Assembly: GCF_003312425.1 (NCBI RefSeq)
Contig: NZ_QNUX01000004.1
Coordinates: 186,001 to 250,000, forward strand
DNA from: Flavobacterium psychrolimnae
Lineage (GTDB): Bacteria > Bacteroidota > Bacteroidia > Flavobacteriales > Flavobacteriaceae
Reading direction: 5' to 3'
Length of the DNA stretch: 64,000 bases
This document shows, one piece after another, positions 27,710 to 36,007 of this stretch. The position numbers and the translations under genes are program-made. The notes under the pieces were generated by a model, which was not told the origin of the DNA, made no database searches, and saw only the letters and a list, made by a program, of their open reading frames with translations. How positions within the stretch are numbered: position 1 is the first letter of the stretch; each line of letters begins with the position of its first letter.

Positions 27710-28045
27710 TTACCCAATTCGCAATCCATTTTCAATTTTAAAATCTGGCACCAATAAAATCACGTCTCCTTCTTCCCCTACTGCGCCCAAAACCAAGCAT
27801 TCGCTCATGAATTTACCAATTTGCTTTTTAGGAAAATTGACTACCGCTACGATTTGGCGGTTGAGTAAATCTTCTTTCTGATAACGCTTGGTTATTTGCG
27901 CCGATGTTTTTCGGATTCCGATTATGGAACCGAAATCAATTGTTAATTGGTACGCTGGTTTTCGTGCTTCAGGAAAATCATTTATTTCTAAAATGGTTCC
28001 AACACGCATTTCTACTCTTTCAAATTCAGTCCAAGTCAGTTCCAT
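27710..28045 (-). CDS. csaA: CsaA-like tRNA-binding domain protein
   Basis: The 111-residue protein is a single OB-fold tRNA-binding domain like the C-terminus of MetRS and Arc1p (FERVEMRVGTILEINDFPEARKPAYQL, then QIVAVVNFPKKQIGKFMSECLVLG). CsaA in Bacillus is described as a chaperone linked to secretion. Length and the two halves are typical. It converges with sseA at a 33-bp gap. Confidence 0.9.
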   Translation of the reverse strand: MELTWTEFERVEMRVGTILEINDFPEARKPAYQLTIDFGSIIGIRKTSAQITKRYQKEDLLNRQIVAVVNFPKKQIGKFMSECLVLGAVGEEGDVILLVPDFKIENGLRIG

Positions 28046-28149
28046 TTAATTTTGCTTTAATTTCGAATTATAAAGTTACATTTTACAAAAGAAAAAACTA
28101 CTCATTATAAGAAGATATTTACTAATTAAAGGAATACTAAACTAATCTG

Positions 28150-28166
28150 ACGTGTTAAATACACGT
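28150..28166. promoter_or_regulatory. Palindrome upstream of the structured-leader promoter
   Basis: ACGTGT-TAAAT-ACACGT, a perfect 6-bp inverted repeat, followed by a partial repeat TAAACGTATTA. Its centre lies about 40 bp upstream of the -7 box at 28197, a position typical of activator sites. Confidence 0.5.
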
Positions 28167-28196
28167 TAAACGTATTAGAACTAAAAGAAATGAATG

Positions 28197-28204
28197 TACT
28201 TTTG
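28197..28204 (+). promoter_or_regulatory. -7 promoter element for the leader RNA and glutamate-synthase-like operon
   Basis: TACTTTTG is an exact TAnnTTTG match. Transcription would begin at about 28209-28212, at the 5' strand of the first leader helix and about 230 bp before the first large gene. Confidence 0.6.
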
Positions 28205-28205
28205 T

Positions 28206-28376
28206 AATGCGAAATTTAATTTTCATGAAAATCTTTCCAAATACAACACCAACTTGCACCTCTCTTTTTAAAGAGATTTTCGTGCTTGGTGCTAAGTTTT
28301 CGCATTCAAAAGCCTTTGTTGATTAGACCTTCGTCTATATAAAAACAAACTACTACTTCGAGACGAAGGTTTTTCT
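28206..28376 (+). promoter_or_regulatory. Candidate structured leader with attenuator (riboswitch-like or leader-peptide type)
   Basis: Three nested helices can be drawn. P1 pairs AATGCGAAA (28206-28214) with TTTCGCATT (28298-28306). P2 is ATTTT-CATG-AAAAT (28219-28232). P3 pairs CACCAA with TTGGTG (28247-28252 / 28286-28291), then after a 3-nt bulge GCAC with GTGC, capped by TCTCTT-TTTA-AAGAGA (28261-28276). A terminator follows: ACCTTCGTCT (28327-28336) pairs exactly with AGACGAAGGT (28361-28370), then TTTTTCTTT. Within the terminator, CTTCG (28356-28360) can instead pair with CGAAG (28364-28368), giving a competing hairpin. The layout of promoter, three-way junction and terminator before the operon is that of a cis-regulatory RNA. 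It matches no riboswitch class I know. Confidence 0.6.
28225..28326 (+). CDS. Possible 33-codon leader peptide ORF
   Basis: An ATG in the P2 loop opens a 33-residue frame (MKIFPNTTPTCTSLFKEIFV...) whose TAG ends at 28326, one base before the terminator stem begins. Four of residues 7-12 are threonine or next to one (TTPTCT). Ending exactly at the terminator is what translation-coupled attenuation requires, but the ORF may also be chance, because the same bases form helices. Confidence 0.25.
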   Translation: MKIFPNTTPTCTSLFKEIFVLGAKFSHSKAFVD

Positions 28377-28442
28377 TTACACCATTTATTTAATCTGAAA
28401 TTTTAAAAGTTCTCTTTTTAAAATTCAATATAATTTAAAAAC

Positions 28443-29996
28443 ATGTTTTTAAAAAAATTAGCAGCGCACCAAATTATTTGGGCGTCTACCCTTTCGTTTC
28501 TAGTAATCAGCAGTGTATTAATTTATTTCGATTATCTTGATTATTTATTTTTGGCTGTTCCACTTTTATTGGTCTATTTACTGATTTCAGATACTTTTCA
28601 AACCAAGCATACCGTTAAAAAAAATTACCCAATAGTGGGTCGATTCAGGTATTTTCTAGAATCATTTCGTCCGGAAATGCGTCAATATTTCTTTGAAGGT
28701 GAATTAGACGGAAAACCATTTAATCGCAGACAACGCACAATCGTTTATCAAAGAGCCAAAAATGTAAAGCAAACTATCTCTTTCGGAATGCAGGATGATC
28801 CAAACAGAATTGGTTATGAATGGGCGGCGCATTCTATTTATCCAAAAAGAGCCGACAAACAATTTTTCAGGACCACAGTAGGCAACAGCCAGTGTTTGCA
28901 ACCGTATAGTGCCAGTATTTATAACATTAGCGCCATGAGTTATGGCGCATTGAGCAAAACTGCTATTTCTTCTTTGAATAAAGGAGCTCAAAAAGGTGGA
29001 TTTGCGCATAACACAGGCGAGGGAGGAATCAGCGATTTTCACTTAGAAGGTGGTGATTTAATTTGGCAAATCGGAACAGGATATTTTGGATGCAGAAAAG
29101 ATGATGGTACTTTTTCAGAAGAATTATTTACAGAAAAAGCCAACTTACCACAAGTTAAAATGATTGAGTTGAAACTCTCGCAAGGAGCAAAACCTGGACA
29201 CGGAGGATTATTACCTGGTGAAAAAAACACGCCTGAAATTGCTAAAATTAGAAATATCCAGCCTCACATTGCAGTACATTCTCCTGCCGGACACACTGCA
29301 TTTTCAAATAGCACGGAATTATTGTTTTTTTTAAAGAAATTAAGACACTTGTCAAATGGAAAACCTGTCGGATTCAAAATTTGTATTGGTCGCCAAGATG
29401 AATTTATTGACATCATCAAAGCCATGAAAGAAACAGGAATTGTACCTGATTTTATAACCGTTGACGGAGCAGAGGGAGGAACTGGAGCAGCGCCTTTAGA
29501 ATTTATTGATTATATGGGAATGGCGCTTTCGGATGCTTTGATATTTGTTTCTAAAACCTTGCGACAATTTGAACTCAGAGATCAAATTAAAATTATGGCT
29601 TCTGGAAAAATCATTACTGGTTTTGATATCGCCAAAGCGATTTCACTTGGTGCCGATGCATGTTACAGCGCGCGAGGAATGATGTTTGCGCTAGGTTGTA
29701 TTCAAGCGCTGCAATGCGATAGTGGCAAATGTCCTGTAGGAATTGCAACCCAAGATAAAGCTTTATACAAAGGATTGGATATTACTGAAAAAAGTGTGCG
29801 CGTTGCCCATTTTCACAACAACACACTAAAAGCTTTTGCAGAATTCATTGGAGCTTGTGGATTTGATTCTCCAAAAGCGATTACTCCAGATGTTTTTTAC
29901 CGCAGAATTGACCATAAAACGAATGAAAGTTTTACATCACTATTTTTTAATGATTTTCAAATTAAAACTAAAACCGAAAAAATAAACTTAAATTAA
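28443..29996 (+). CDS. FMN-binding glutamate synthase family protein, membrane-anchored
   Basis: The 517-residue protein starts with two hydrophobic segments (about 13-50) and then the glutamate synthase central/FMN barrel domain: SYGALSKTAISSLNKGA, GEGGISDFH, KPGHGGLLPG and VDGAEGGTGAAP. The CDSGKCPVGIATQ cysteines resemble the GltB iron-sulfur cluster region. It lacks the GltB glutaminase and GXGXG domains, so it is not classical GOGAT. Relatives with this architecture are annotated as glutamate-synthase-like, without proven substrate. It probably acts at the inner membrane. Expression is likely set by the leader upstream. A Rnk-like gene follows by 6 bp. Confidence 0.85.
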   Translation: MFLKKLAAHQIIWASTLSFLVISSVLIYFDYLDYLFLAVPLLLVYLLISDTFQTKHTVKKNYPIVGRFRYFLESFRPEMRQYFFEGELDGKPFNRRQRTIVYQRAKNVKQTISFGMQDDPNRIGYEWAAHSIYPKRADKQFFRTTVGNSQCLQPYSASIYNISAMSYGALSKTAISSLNKGAQKGGFAHNTGEGGISDFHLEGGDLIWQIGTGYFGCRKDDGTFSEELFTEKANLPQVKMIELKLSQGAKPGHGGLLPGEKNTPEIAKIRNIQPHIAVHSPAGHTAFSNSTELLFFLKKLRHLSNGKPVGFKICIGRQDEFIDIIKAMKETGIVPDFITVDGAEGGTGAAPLEFIDYMGMALSDALIFVSKTLRQFELRDQIKIMASGKIITGFDIAKAISLGADACYSARGMMFALGCIQALQCDSGKCPVGIATQDKALYKGLDITEKSVRVAHFHNNTLKAFAEFIGACGFDSPKAITPDVFYRRIDHKTNESFTSLFFNDFQIKTKTEKINLN

Positions 29997-30002
29997 ATCG
30001 AT

Positions 30003-30392
30003 ATGAAACCAACTCCAGTTTTAACAATTACCGATTATAACATTCTTCGCAAATTGGTAAAAAATGCAAAAGACAGTACAAATATTAGGGAGATTGCCTT
30101 ACTTACACAAGAATTGGATCGCGCAATCATCAAAAAAGAAGGTGTTCTCGACGCGTCAATTATTCGAATGAATTCTCATGTAACAGTCGAAGACATTAAG
30201 ACAAAACAGCAAATGAATATTCAAATTGTCATGCCTTCACAATCCAATATAAAAGATGGAAAAGTTTCTATTTTGGCTCCTTTATCCGTGGCTATAATTG
30301 GATTTAAAGAAAATGACGAAGTAGAATGGCAATTGCCTGCCGGCATTAAAAATTTAAAAATAATTACCGTAAGCAATACTACAAACGACTAA
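30003..30392 (+). CDS. GreA/GreB C-terminal domain protein (Rnk-like)
   Basis: The 129-residue protein has a short helical N-terminus (ITDYNILRKLVKNAKD) and a GreA/B C-terminal FKBP-like domain (VSILAPLSVAIIGFKENDEVEWQLPAG, about 85-120). It lacks the long Gre coiled coil, as in Rnk, which binds RNA polymerase. Seven base pairs separate it from the preceding gene, so it is cotranscribed. Why it is paired with a glutamate-synthase-like protein is unknown. Confidence 0.8.
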   Translation: MKPTPVLTITDYNILRKLVKNAKDSTNIREIALLTQELDRAIIKKEGVLDASIIRMNSHVTVEDIKTKQQMNIQIVMPSQSNIKDGKVSILAPLSVAIIGFKENDEVEWQLPAGIKNLKIITVSNTTND

Positions 30393-30583
30393 TTATAAAC
30401 TTTTTTAAACACCTTATTTTATGAAGTTGTTTTTTTTTTCGTTAAACAAAAATCCTTCCTTCTATTTTCAAAAACAAAGAAAGTTACAACTATTTAAACT
30501 AATTCTGTAAAACTTTCTGCGTGAAATAGTTATAATTTTACAAAAGGCGAATACTAAAATTCATCTTTAAAATAGTAACTATT

Positions 30584-31462
30584 ATGGAAATGAGTCAAAT
30601 GAATGACAGCAAAATGCGCAAAGAAAGTAATTCTGGTATAGACTTGTATATTGAGACAGCGCCAAATGTAAAATTATACGTGAAAGATTATGGTCAAGGA
30701 AAACCCGTAATTCTTATTCATGGCTGGCCATTATCGAATGAAATGTGGGAATACCAAATTGATGCATTAATACAGAATAACTATAGAGTTATTACCTATG
30801 ACCGTCGAGGTTTTGGGAAATCATCGCAACCTTGGGATGGATATGATTACGATACTTTGGCTGACGATTTGAAAGCTATTATTGAACACTTAGATTTAAA
30901 TGATGCTGCGCTAGTTGGATTTTCGATGGGTGGCGGAGAAGTAGTTCGTTATTTCAGTCGTCATGGTGGAAAAGGAATTTCAAAAGCGGTTCTTATCGCA
31001 TCGGTAACCCCTTTTCAATTACAGACAGATTCAAATCCAAACGGAGTTCCACAAGAGAAATACGACGGAATGGCGGAACTAATTAAAGCCGACCGAATTG
31101 ATTTTCTGGATAATTTTGGAAAAACATTTTTTGGAGTGAGTTTTATCAGTAAGCCAATCAGTACTGCTTTATTGGATTATTACAGAATGCTGTGCTCTTT
31201 TGCTTCACCTCGTGCAACTTTGGAATGTGCCGTATCATTTTCAACAACCGATTTTCGCTCAGAAATGGCAGCTATAAATGTTCCAACCTTGATTATTCAT
31301 GGGGATGAAGACAAAACTGTTCCTATTGAAATTACGTCTGAAGTAGCGGCGAAATTAATTCCCAACAATAAATTTATCGTTTATCAAGGAGCGCCACACG
31401 GATTATTTTATACCGAAAAAGACAGATTAAATGAAGATTTAGTAGCATTTTTAAACTCATAA
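30584..31462 (+). CDS. Alpha/beta hydrolase, chloroperoxidase/arylesterase-like
   Basis: The 292-residue protein has the oxyanion-hole segment HGWPLSNEMWEYQ (about 46-58), the nucleophile elbow GFSMGGGE (Ser near 119), the acid in HGDEDKTVP and the catalytic His in QGAPHGLF. These fit cofactor-free haloperoxidase/esterase hydrolases. No signal peptide. The natural substrate is unknown. It may be monocistronic: 191 bp separate it from the Rnk-like gene. Confidence 0.85.
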   Translation: MEMSQMNDSKMRKESNSGIDLYIETAPNVKLYVKDYGQGKPVILIHGWPLSNEMWEYQIDALIQNNYRVITYDRRGFGKSSQPWDGYDYDTLADDLKAIIEHLDLNDAALVGFSMGGGEVVRYFSRHGGKGISKAVLIASVTPFQLQTDSNPNGVPQEKYDGMAELIKADRIDFLDNFGKTFFGVSFISKPISTALLDYYRMLCSFASPRATLECAVSFSTTDFRSEMAAINVPTLIIHGDEDKTVPIEITSEVAAKLIPNNKFIVYQGAPHGLFYTEKDRLNEDLVAFLNS

Positions 31463-31512
31463 AACAAACAGTCAATTGTATTTACAAACATTGATGAATT
31501 TACTTTAAGGCA

Positions 31513-31545
31513 TAAAAAAACCCAAAACTTACGTTTTGGGTTTTT
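31513..31545. terminator. Bidirectional terminator between the hydrolase and immunophilin genes
   Basis: AAAAACCCAAAAC (31516-31528), TTAC loop, GTTTTGGGTTTTT (31533-31545). Both strands end in a T-tract and the genes converge. Confidence 0.95.
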
Positions 31546-31567
31546 AAATTTATAGAAATAGTTTAAA

Positions 31568-32500
31568 CTATTTTACTTCCATTAATTCTACATCAAAAAT
31601 CAAAGTAGCGTTTGGTGGAATTGCTCCTCCAGCACCACGAGATCCATATCCTAAATCCGATGGAATCACGAAACGTGCTTTGTCACCTACGCGCAACAAC
31701 GCAATTCCTTCATCCCAACCTTCGATAACCTGACCTTGACCCAATCTGAATTCGATTGGTTTTTTTCTTGGATACGATGAATCAAAAACTTTTCCGTTCT
31801 CTAATGAACCTTCATAATGAACAGATACTGTTTTTCCGCTTTCTGCTTTTTTACCTTCACCTCTTTGGATGAATTGGTAACGCAAACCGCTTTCAGTTTT
31901 CTCAAAACCGGCTGCTAATTTTTCCATAGCTGCTTCAACTTCCGCTTTTAGAGCTGCATCACGTTTGTTACGAGATCCTTTGAAAGTGATGAAAGCCTCA
32001 ATTGCATTCCAGTTTTTAGCTTCTTCACCTTCTCTGATGATTTCCAAAGATTCTAAAACATCTCCTTGCTCTATAGCATCTACCACATCCTGACCTTCTA
32101 CAACATGACCAAAAACAGTATGTTTGTTATCCAACCAATCTGTTGGAATATGCGTGATGTAGAATTGAGAACCGTTTGTTCCAGGTCCTGAGTTAGCCAT
32201 TGCCAAAACTCCCGGACGATTGTGCTTCAAACTTGGGTGAAATTCATCATCAAATTTATATCCTGGATCTCCAGTTCCTGTTCCTTGCGGACAACCACCT
32301 TGAATCATGAAGTTAGGAATTACTCTGTGGAATTTTAATCCGTCATAAAATTTAACCCCTTGTGGTTTTACTTTATTTTCTAAGTTTCCTTCAGCCAATC
32401 CTACAAAGTTCCCAACTGTTCCAGGAGTCAAATCGTGTGTTAGTTTTACTAAAATAGCACCTTTTGTGGTGTTGAATTTAGCATATATTCCGTTTTCCAT
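31568..32500 (-). CDS. Dual-family immunophilin: cyclophilin fused to FKBP-type peptidyl-prolyl isomerase
   Basis: The 310-residue protein has a cyclophilin domain at about 1-160 (FHRVIPNFMIQGG with the catalytic Arg, FYITHIPTDWLD, HTVFGHVVEG). A linker follows, then an FKBP domain at about 215-310 (VSVHYEGSLENGKVFDSS, GQVIEGWDEGIALL, IPSDLGYGSRGAGG.IPPNATLIFDVEL). Both active-site sets are intact, so two independent isomerase centres are expected. There is no signal peptide, so it is cytosolic. Fusions of this kind are known as dual-family immunophilins, reported from Toxoplasma and some bacteria including Flavobacterium. Confidence 0.93.
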   Translation of the reverse strand: MENGIYAKFNTTKGAILVKLTHDLTPGTVGNFVGLAEGNLENKVKPQGVKFYDGLKFHRVIPNFMIQGGCPQGTGTGDPGYKFDDEFHPSLKHNRPGVLAMANSGPGTNGSQFYITHIPTDWLDNKHTVFGHVVEGQDVVDAIEQGDVLESLEIIREGEEAKNWNAIEAFITFKGSRNKRDAALKAEVEAAMEKLAAGFEKTESGLRYQFIQRGEGKKAESGKTVSVHYEGSLENGKVFDSSYPRKKPIEFRLGQGQVIEGWDEGIALLRVGDKARFVIPSDLGYGSRGAGGAIPPNATLIFDVELMEVK

Positions 32501-32524
32501 TTTTGTTTAATTTTTATTGAAAGG

Positions 32525-32532
32525 CAAATTTA
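32525..32532 (-). promoter_or_regulatory. -7 promoter element for the dual immunophilin
   Basis: TAAATTTG on the minus strand, 24 bp upstream of the start. Confidence 0.55.
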
Positions 32533-32789
32533 CGAAATTAATTTTAAAAAGGGAATTTGGGGATTCGTTGATTTGGGAATTTGCGAATTGTTTAGAAATA
32601 GGTTTTTGGTGTAAATAGATTTGCTGCAAAATGAACAGTTTATTAGGCAGTATGAAGTTTTATAGCTTAGCGAATTTGCTAATCCGAGCGAACTGAGTAT
32701 TCTACGTTATTATAAAGGTTTTTCGCAAATTCAAAACATCATTTTACTGAAAACCCAAAAGCTTTAACTACACGGAATTATGAGCCGTT
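32533..32789. other. Intergenic stretch without a recognisable gene
   Basis: It holds imperfect direct repeats near 32548-32600 (GGGAATTTGGGGATTCG, GGGAATTTGCGAATTG). No ORF, terminator or promoter of note is seen. It marks the left edge of the accessory region. Confidence 0.5.
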
Positions 32790-33455
32790 TTACTCTTGAC
32801 CAGCTATTTTCCTAACTTGTGGGTCGACCAGTTTAGGATCAAGCTTATCTGTAATTTTAAGATATTTTCTTAAACTATCTTTTTGCGCGTAATAAGCATA
32901 AGCACTTGTCAACGACCCATAATTTTTTGCATTATTAGGATCTAACTTTAAAGAGCTTTTTAAATTTATAATGGTTAAGTCGAGATATTCAACTTTTTTA
33001 GTTTCGAAAAATAACTGCCCATAACTTATAGACATGCTTTCGTAAACTTTTGCATTATTAGGGTTTAGCTTTATTGATTTTTCGAATAACGAAATTGATT
33101 GCTTTAATTCATGTTTCATTCCCATAAGATTTCCAAATCCCCAATAAATTTCAGCATTATTTTTATCGAGTAACCAAGCTTGATTAAATCTTTTCATTGA
33201 AGTTTCAGGCTCATTATTATAAAAATATCCCCAAGCTTTTTCAACATATTTCTCAGCAGCTTCTTTTCTACTTTTAAATTGTTTGTCACATTCGGCAAGA
33301 AATTCAATATCACTTTTGATTTGTTCGTCGCATTTTTTTGCTTCGCCATACATCGGAAGCAAATTGATGCCTTCCGGACAATCTTGTTTATATGAGCAAT
33401 TAAGTAACATAATCGCAGAAAAAAGCATTGTATTTCTTATTATATTTTTAATCAT
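32790..33455 (-). CDS. TPR-repeat lipoprotein
   Basis: The 221-residue protein has a signal peptide with lipobox MLLNC (Cys near 20), so it is likely anchored in the membrane facing the periplasm. From about residue 67 there are three to four tetratricopeptide repeats (WGYFYNNEPETSMKRFNQAWLLDKNNAEIYW, then SISLFEKSIKLNPNNAKVYESM and LDLTIINLKSSLKLDPNNAKNY). TPRs act as protein-binding scaffolds; the partner is unknown. It is the first of five minus-strand genes in the accessory stretch when read from the left. Confidence 0.78.
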   Translation of the reverse strand: MIKNIIRNTMLFSAIMLLNCSYKQDCPEGINLLPMYGEAKKCDEQIKSDIEFLAECDKQFKSRKEAAEKYVEKAWGYFYNNEPETSMKRFNQAWLLDKNNAEIYWGFGNLMGMKHELKQSISLFEKSIKLNPNNAKVYESMSISYGQLFFETKKVEYLDLTIINLKSSLKLDPNNAKNYGSLTSAYAYYAQKDSLRKYLKITDKLDPKLVDPQVRKIAGQE

Positions 33456-33779
33456 TGTTTCTTTATTTATACAATTTGGAAAATGGCTTATGACGTCAGT
33501 TCGTCTAAAAATCTCTAAACGGACTCTATTTACTTACTTAGTGGATAAATATATGTGATTTAAACTACAATTAAAATTCTTGCTGTAAAAGTCATTTTAT
33601 TTGTCTCCAAAAAAAAGAGGACACTAAATCCTCTTATAATTCTCTCTCATAATTTTACGAAAACTTGATAGTTTTTGCGAGTTACCGGTTCACTAATAAA
33701 AACTGGACAGGCTGTTCAACATGGGTTTAATTGTTCGTGCTTCGCACGCAACGAAACTCGATATATTTATACTAGTCGC
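33456..33779. other. 324-bp spacer in the accessory region
   Basis: No ORF is supported. It contains the terminator at 33609 and a compact hairpin CGTGC-TTC-GCACG (33736-33748) flanked by TTGTT and CAACGAA. No TAnnTTTG box was recognised upstream of the TPR gene. Confidence 0.5.
33609..33637 (-). terminator. Minus-strand terminator
   Basis: Read on the minus strand: AAGAGGA, 7-nt loop, TCCTCTT, then an eight-base T-run. It closes the gene at 33780-34187. Confidence 0.85.
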
Positions 33780-34187
33780 TTATAATTTTAACATTATCCC
33801 ATGATGCGGATCATTTTTTCTTTGCAAAAATAGTTGAGAAATCTTATCTTGAAAATAAATTTCAAAAGCTCCTATTATTTCAGCATTAAAATTCTGTGTA
33901 TCGACAGATGTTATTTCTATTAAATTACGTTTATACTTCCACAAATAATTTTCTTTTTTAGCATTTGAATAAATCACTTCTAAAGTTTGATTGTCTTTAA
34001 ATTCAAATGATACAACGTCAGCATATTTTGTCAAGGTAACTGTAACTATTACTCCATTTTTTTCAGCATATTCAAATTGTTTTAATTCCCACTTATGAAT
34101 TAATTTATTTTGTGAATTTTTCTCAATTGAACTTTGTCCAAGACAAGTTGAAATTGTTAAGAGTAAAGCTATAATTAATGTTTTCAT
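33780..34187 (-). CDS. Small secreted protein, lipocalin-like fold possible
   Basis: The 135-residue protein has a signal peptide (MKTLIIALLLTISTCLGQ). The mature part begins with a KLIHKWELKQFEY segment and continues as alternating beta strands (VVSFEFKDNQTLEVIYSN, ENYLWKYKRNLIEI). That order resembles small lipocalin-like domains of Bacteroidota, but similarity is weak and no family is certain. It is a single gene between two palindrome-rich spacers. Confidence 0.6.
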   Translation of the reverse strand: MKTLIIALLLTISTCLGQSSIEKNSQNKLIHKWELKQFEYAEKNGVIVTVTLTKYADVVSFEFKDNQTLEVIYSNAKKENYLWKYKRNLIEITSVDTQNFNAEIIGAFEIYFQDKISQLFLQRKNDPHHGIMLKL

Positions 34188-34199
34188 AAATTTCTATAA

Positions 34200-34388
34200 T
34201 TAAGTATTAGATTCTGGAATTCTCAGATTTCCTAAGGCAACTACTGGAAAAGTTACTGATAGTAAAGTCAATTTCGGATTAATTTCAGTTTTATCTATCG
34301 GATTTGCTGAATCTTCCAAATACAAAACCAACTTTACATAAAGCCTAAACCCGCCATATTCCCAAACTGCGGTTGGCAGATTGTTGCT
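34200..34388 (-). repeat. Spacer element D of the accessory array
   Basis: On the minus strand this starts just after a stop codon with CTGCCAACCGCAG. It contains AAGTTGGTTTTGTATTTG (34317-34334), an 18-base sequence identical to one in the spacer at 35169-35186, and ends with CAGTAGTTGCCTTAGG. It has no ORF. The shared core shows that these spacers belong to one repeat family. Confidence 0.7.
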
Positions 34389-35060
34389 TTATTCATACAT
34401 ATATCCTTGATATAAAGTTCGATATTGCTTTTCAACTGCTTTAAAATCTGTTGGTGATTTTTCAATTGGCAATGTTCTACAATAATAAACAACTTCATTT
34501 CGTTCAGAATCTAAAATAATTGTAAACAGCGAAAAACTTGATTTAATTGGTACAGGTGCATACATTCCAAGTGTTAAAATACCAACTCCAATTCCTTTCG
34601 CAACTTGGTTTCCATAATTGCCTTTCTTTCTGCCAAATCCTGTTGTAACTGAAGCCATAGCAAAACGTTGTTTGTTAGCTTTCATTATTGAATCAATTGT
34701 CGGTGTCAATTTCACTCCTTCCAATTTTTTAGTACTCATTATAGTTTGAATTAAAAAACTTAATTCGTTATTAACTTTTATGTTGTTTTTCAATCCATTC
34801 ACGTCAATTATTTTTTCAATTTTAAAATCGTTATTATTTCTAATAACTGAATCTAAAAGCACTTTTGAAATAGAAGATAAAGAATCATTTAAAACACTTT
34901 TATTTCCTTTTTCAATTAAACTTACATAAGAGAATGGAGCAAAATATTTAATTTCAGTAATTTCAGTTGCATTTACATTTTTGCTAATATATTTATTTGT
35001 TGCGCAAGATGTTAAAACTAATGTTATTCCAATTCCAATAAGTAATGTTAATTTTTTCAT
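34389..35060 (-). CDS. Lipoprotein of unknown function
   Basis: The 223-residue protein has a type II signal peptide (lipobox LTSC, Cys near 19). The mature part is mixed alpha/beta, with a glycine-rich hydrophobic stretch (NQVAKGIGVGILTLGMYAPVPIKSS, about 150-174) that could be a membrane-dipping or TM-like segment. I know no family. It lies alone between two palindrome-rich spacers, in the same orientation as its neighbours. Confidence 0.65.
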   Translation of the reverse strand: MKKLTLLIGIGITLVLTSCATNKYISKNVNATEITEIKYFAPFSYVSLIEKGNKSVLNDSLSSISKVLLDSVIRNNNDFKIEKIIDVNGLKNNIKVNNELSFLIQTIMSTKKLEGVKLTPTIDSIMKANKQRFAMASVTTGFGRKKGNYGNQVAKGIGVGILTLGMYAPVPIKSSFSLFTIILDSERNEVVYYCRTLPIEKSPTDFKAVEKQYRTLYQGYMYE

Positions 35061-35097
35061 TTTTTTATTTCTTTTGTTTTCTGTTCTGGGGCAATAT

Positions 35098-35237
35098 CTG
35101 CCAAAGTTCGGCTACTACAGGGGTTTGGGACTAAATTAAGCCCTATTCTCGGAGTTGACAAATCATCACAAATACAAAACCAACTTGCCATTAAGCCAAT
35201 TGCCCAAATCCGTTGTGGTAGCTGTTGGCGGTTGTTT
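35098..35237 (-). repeat. Spacer element C of the accessory array
   Basis: Minus strand: begins right after the HEPN gene stop with CCGCCAACAGCTACC. It carries the shared 18-base sequence at 35169-35186 and ends GTAGTAGCCGAACTTTGGCAG. Its ends are imperfect inverted repeats (GCCAACAGCTAC against GTAG...TTGGC). Confidence 0.7.
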
Positions 35238-35972
35238 TTATGGTAATATTACGTAATCAATTTCACAAGCGGTGTAATTTTCATATTCTTGCTCATTTGT
35301 TTTGGCGGTCAATCTAAAAACACCAAATTTGCTTACCATCTTCTGTGTGATTGTAACAGACATTACGTTGTTGTCAGTTTCAATTCGAGCTCCTTCAATA
35401 TACAATCCATATTGGATTTTTCTTCCCTTTGGGTCAAACGCATCAACAATAAACTCAATTGTATCACCAACTCGCAAAGTTTTGCCTGATGAATACAAGT
35501 ACGAATTATCAATTTCCCATATTGAACCGAGCGAATCTGAAATCTTTAAGATTCTTATGAAAAAATCATTGGCGTCCATATTTTTGTTATGATAAATTAT
35601 AAATTGAGATTTTAAATCCTCCGTAATTCCTTTCAATAATTCAAGTTGATACGAATAAAGTTCTCTTCCGTGTGCTGTTGTGTTTCTGTATTTTTCGACT
35701 TCATCGAAAAAGGCTTCGAATCTCTTCTTGTTAAGCAAAATGGGTAGAAATAAACTCCAGTTTTTTAGAATGATATTTTTTAAGTCATAAAAATCAGAAA
35801 AGTAAATTATTCGGCTTTCCGCAATCAGACCTTTGTATTTTTTAATTTCGATTTCTCGCTTTTCTTTCCATTTTTCCAAACGCTCATTTGATACTCCAAA
35901 TTCTGAATTATCTTCAGCTCCTATTACTGAAGTTATAATTCGTCGTAATGTATTTTCATATTCGTTCGTCAT
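35238..35972 (-). CDS. Swt1-like HEPN domain protein with C-terminal Ig-like domain
   Basis: The 244-residue protein has no signal peptide. Residues about 50-130 resemble the Swt1-type HEPN domain: YFSDFYDLKNIILKNW, then EKYRNTTAHGREL. RNTTAH gives the Rx4H motif that in many HEPN proteins forms the RNase site. The C-terminal part (about 165-244, LRVGDTIEFIVDAFDPKGRKIQYGLY) is beta-rich and looks like a cadherin/PKD-type Ig-like domain. HEPN proteins often act in toxin-antitoxin or anti-phage systems, but no antitoxin or partner is adjacent. RNase activity is possible, not shown. Confidence 0.65.
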   Translation of the reverse strand: MTNEYENTLRRIITSVIGAEDNSEFGVSNERLEKWKEKREIEIKKYKGLIAESRIIYFSDFYDLKNIILKNWSLFLPILLNKKRFEAFFDEVEKYRNTTAHGRELYSYQLELLKGITEDLKSQFIIYHNKNMDANDFFIRILKISDSLGSIWEIDNSYLYSSGKTLRVGDTIEFIVDAFDPKGRKIQYGLYIEGARIETDNNVMSVTITQKMVSKFGVFRLTAKTNEQEYENYTACEIDYVILP

Positions 35973-36007
35973 ATTGAAAGTAAGTGTTGTATAAAATTAC
36001 TGCCAAG

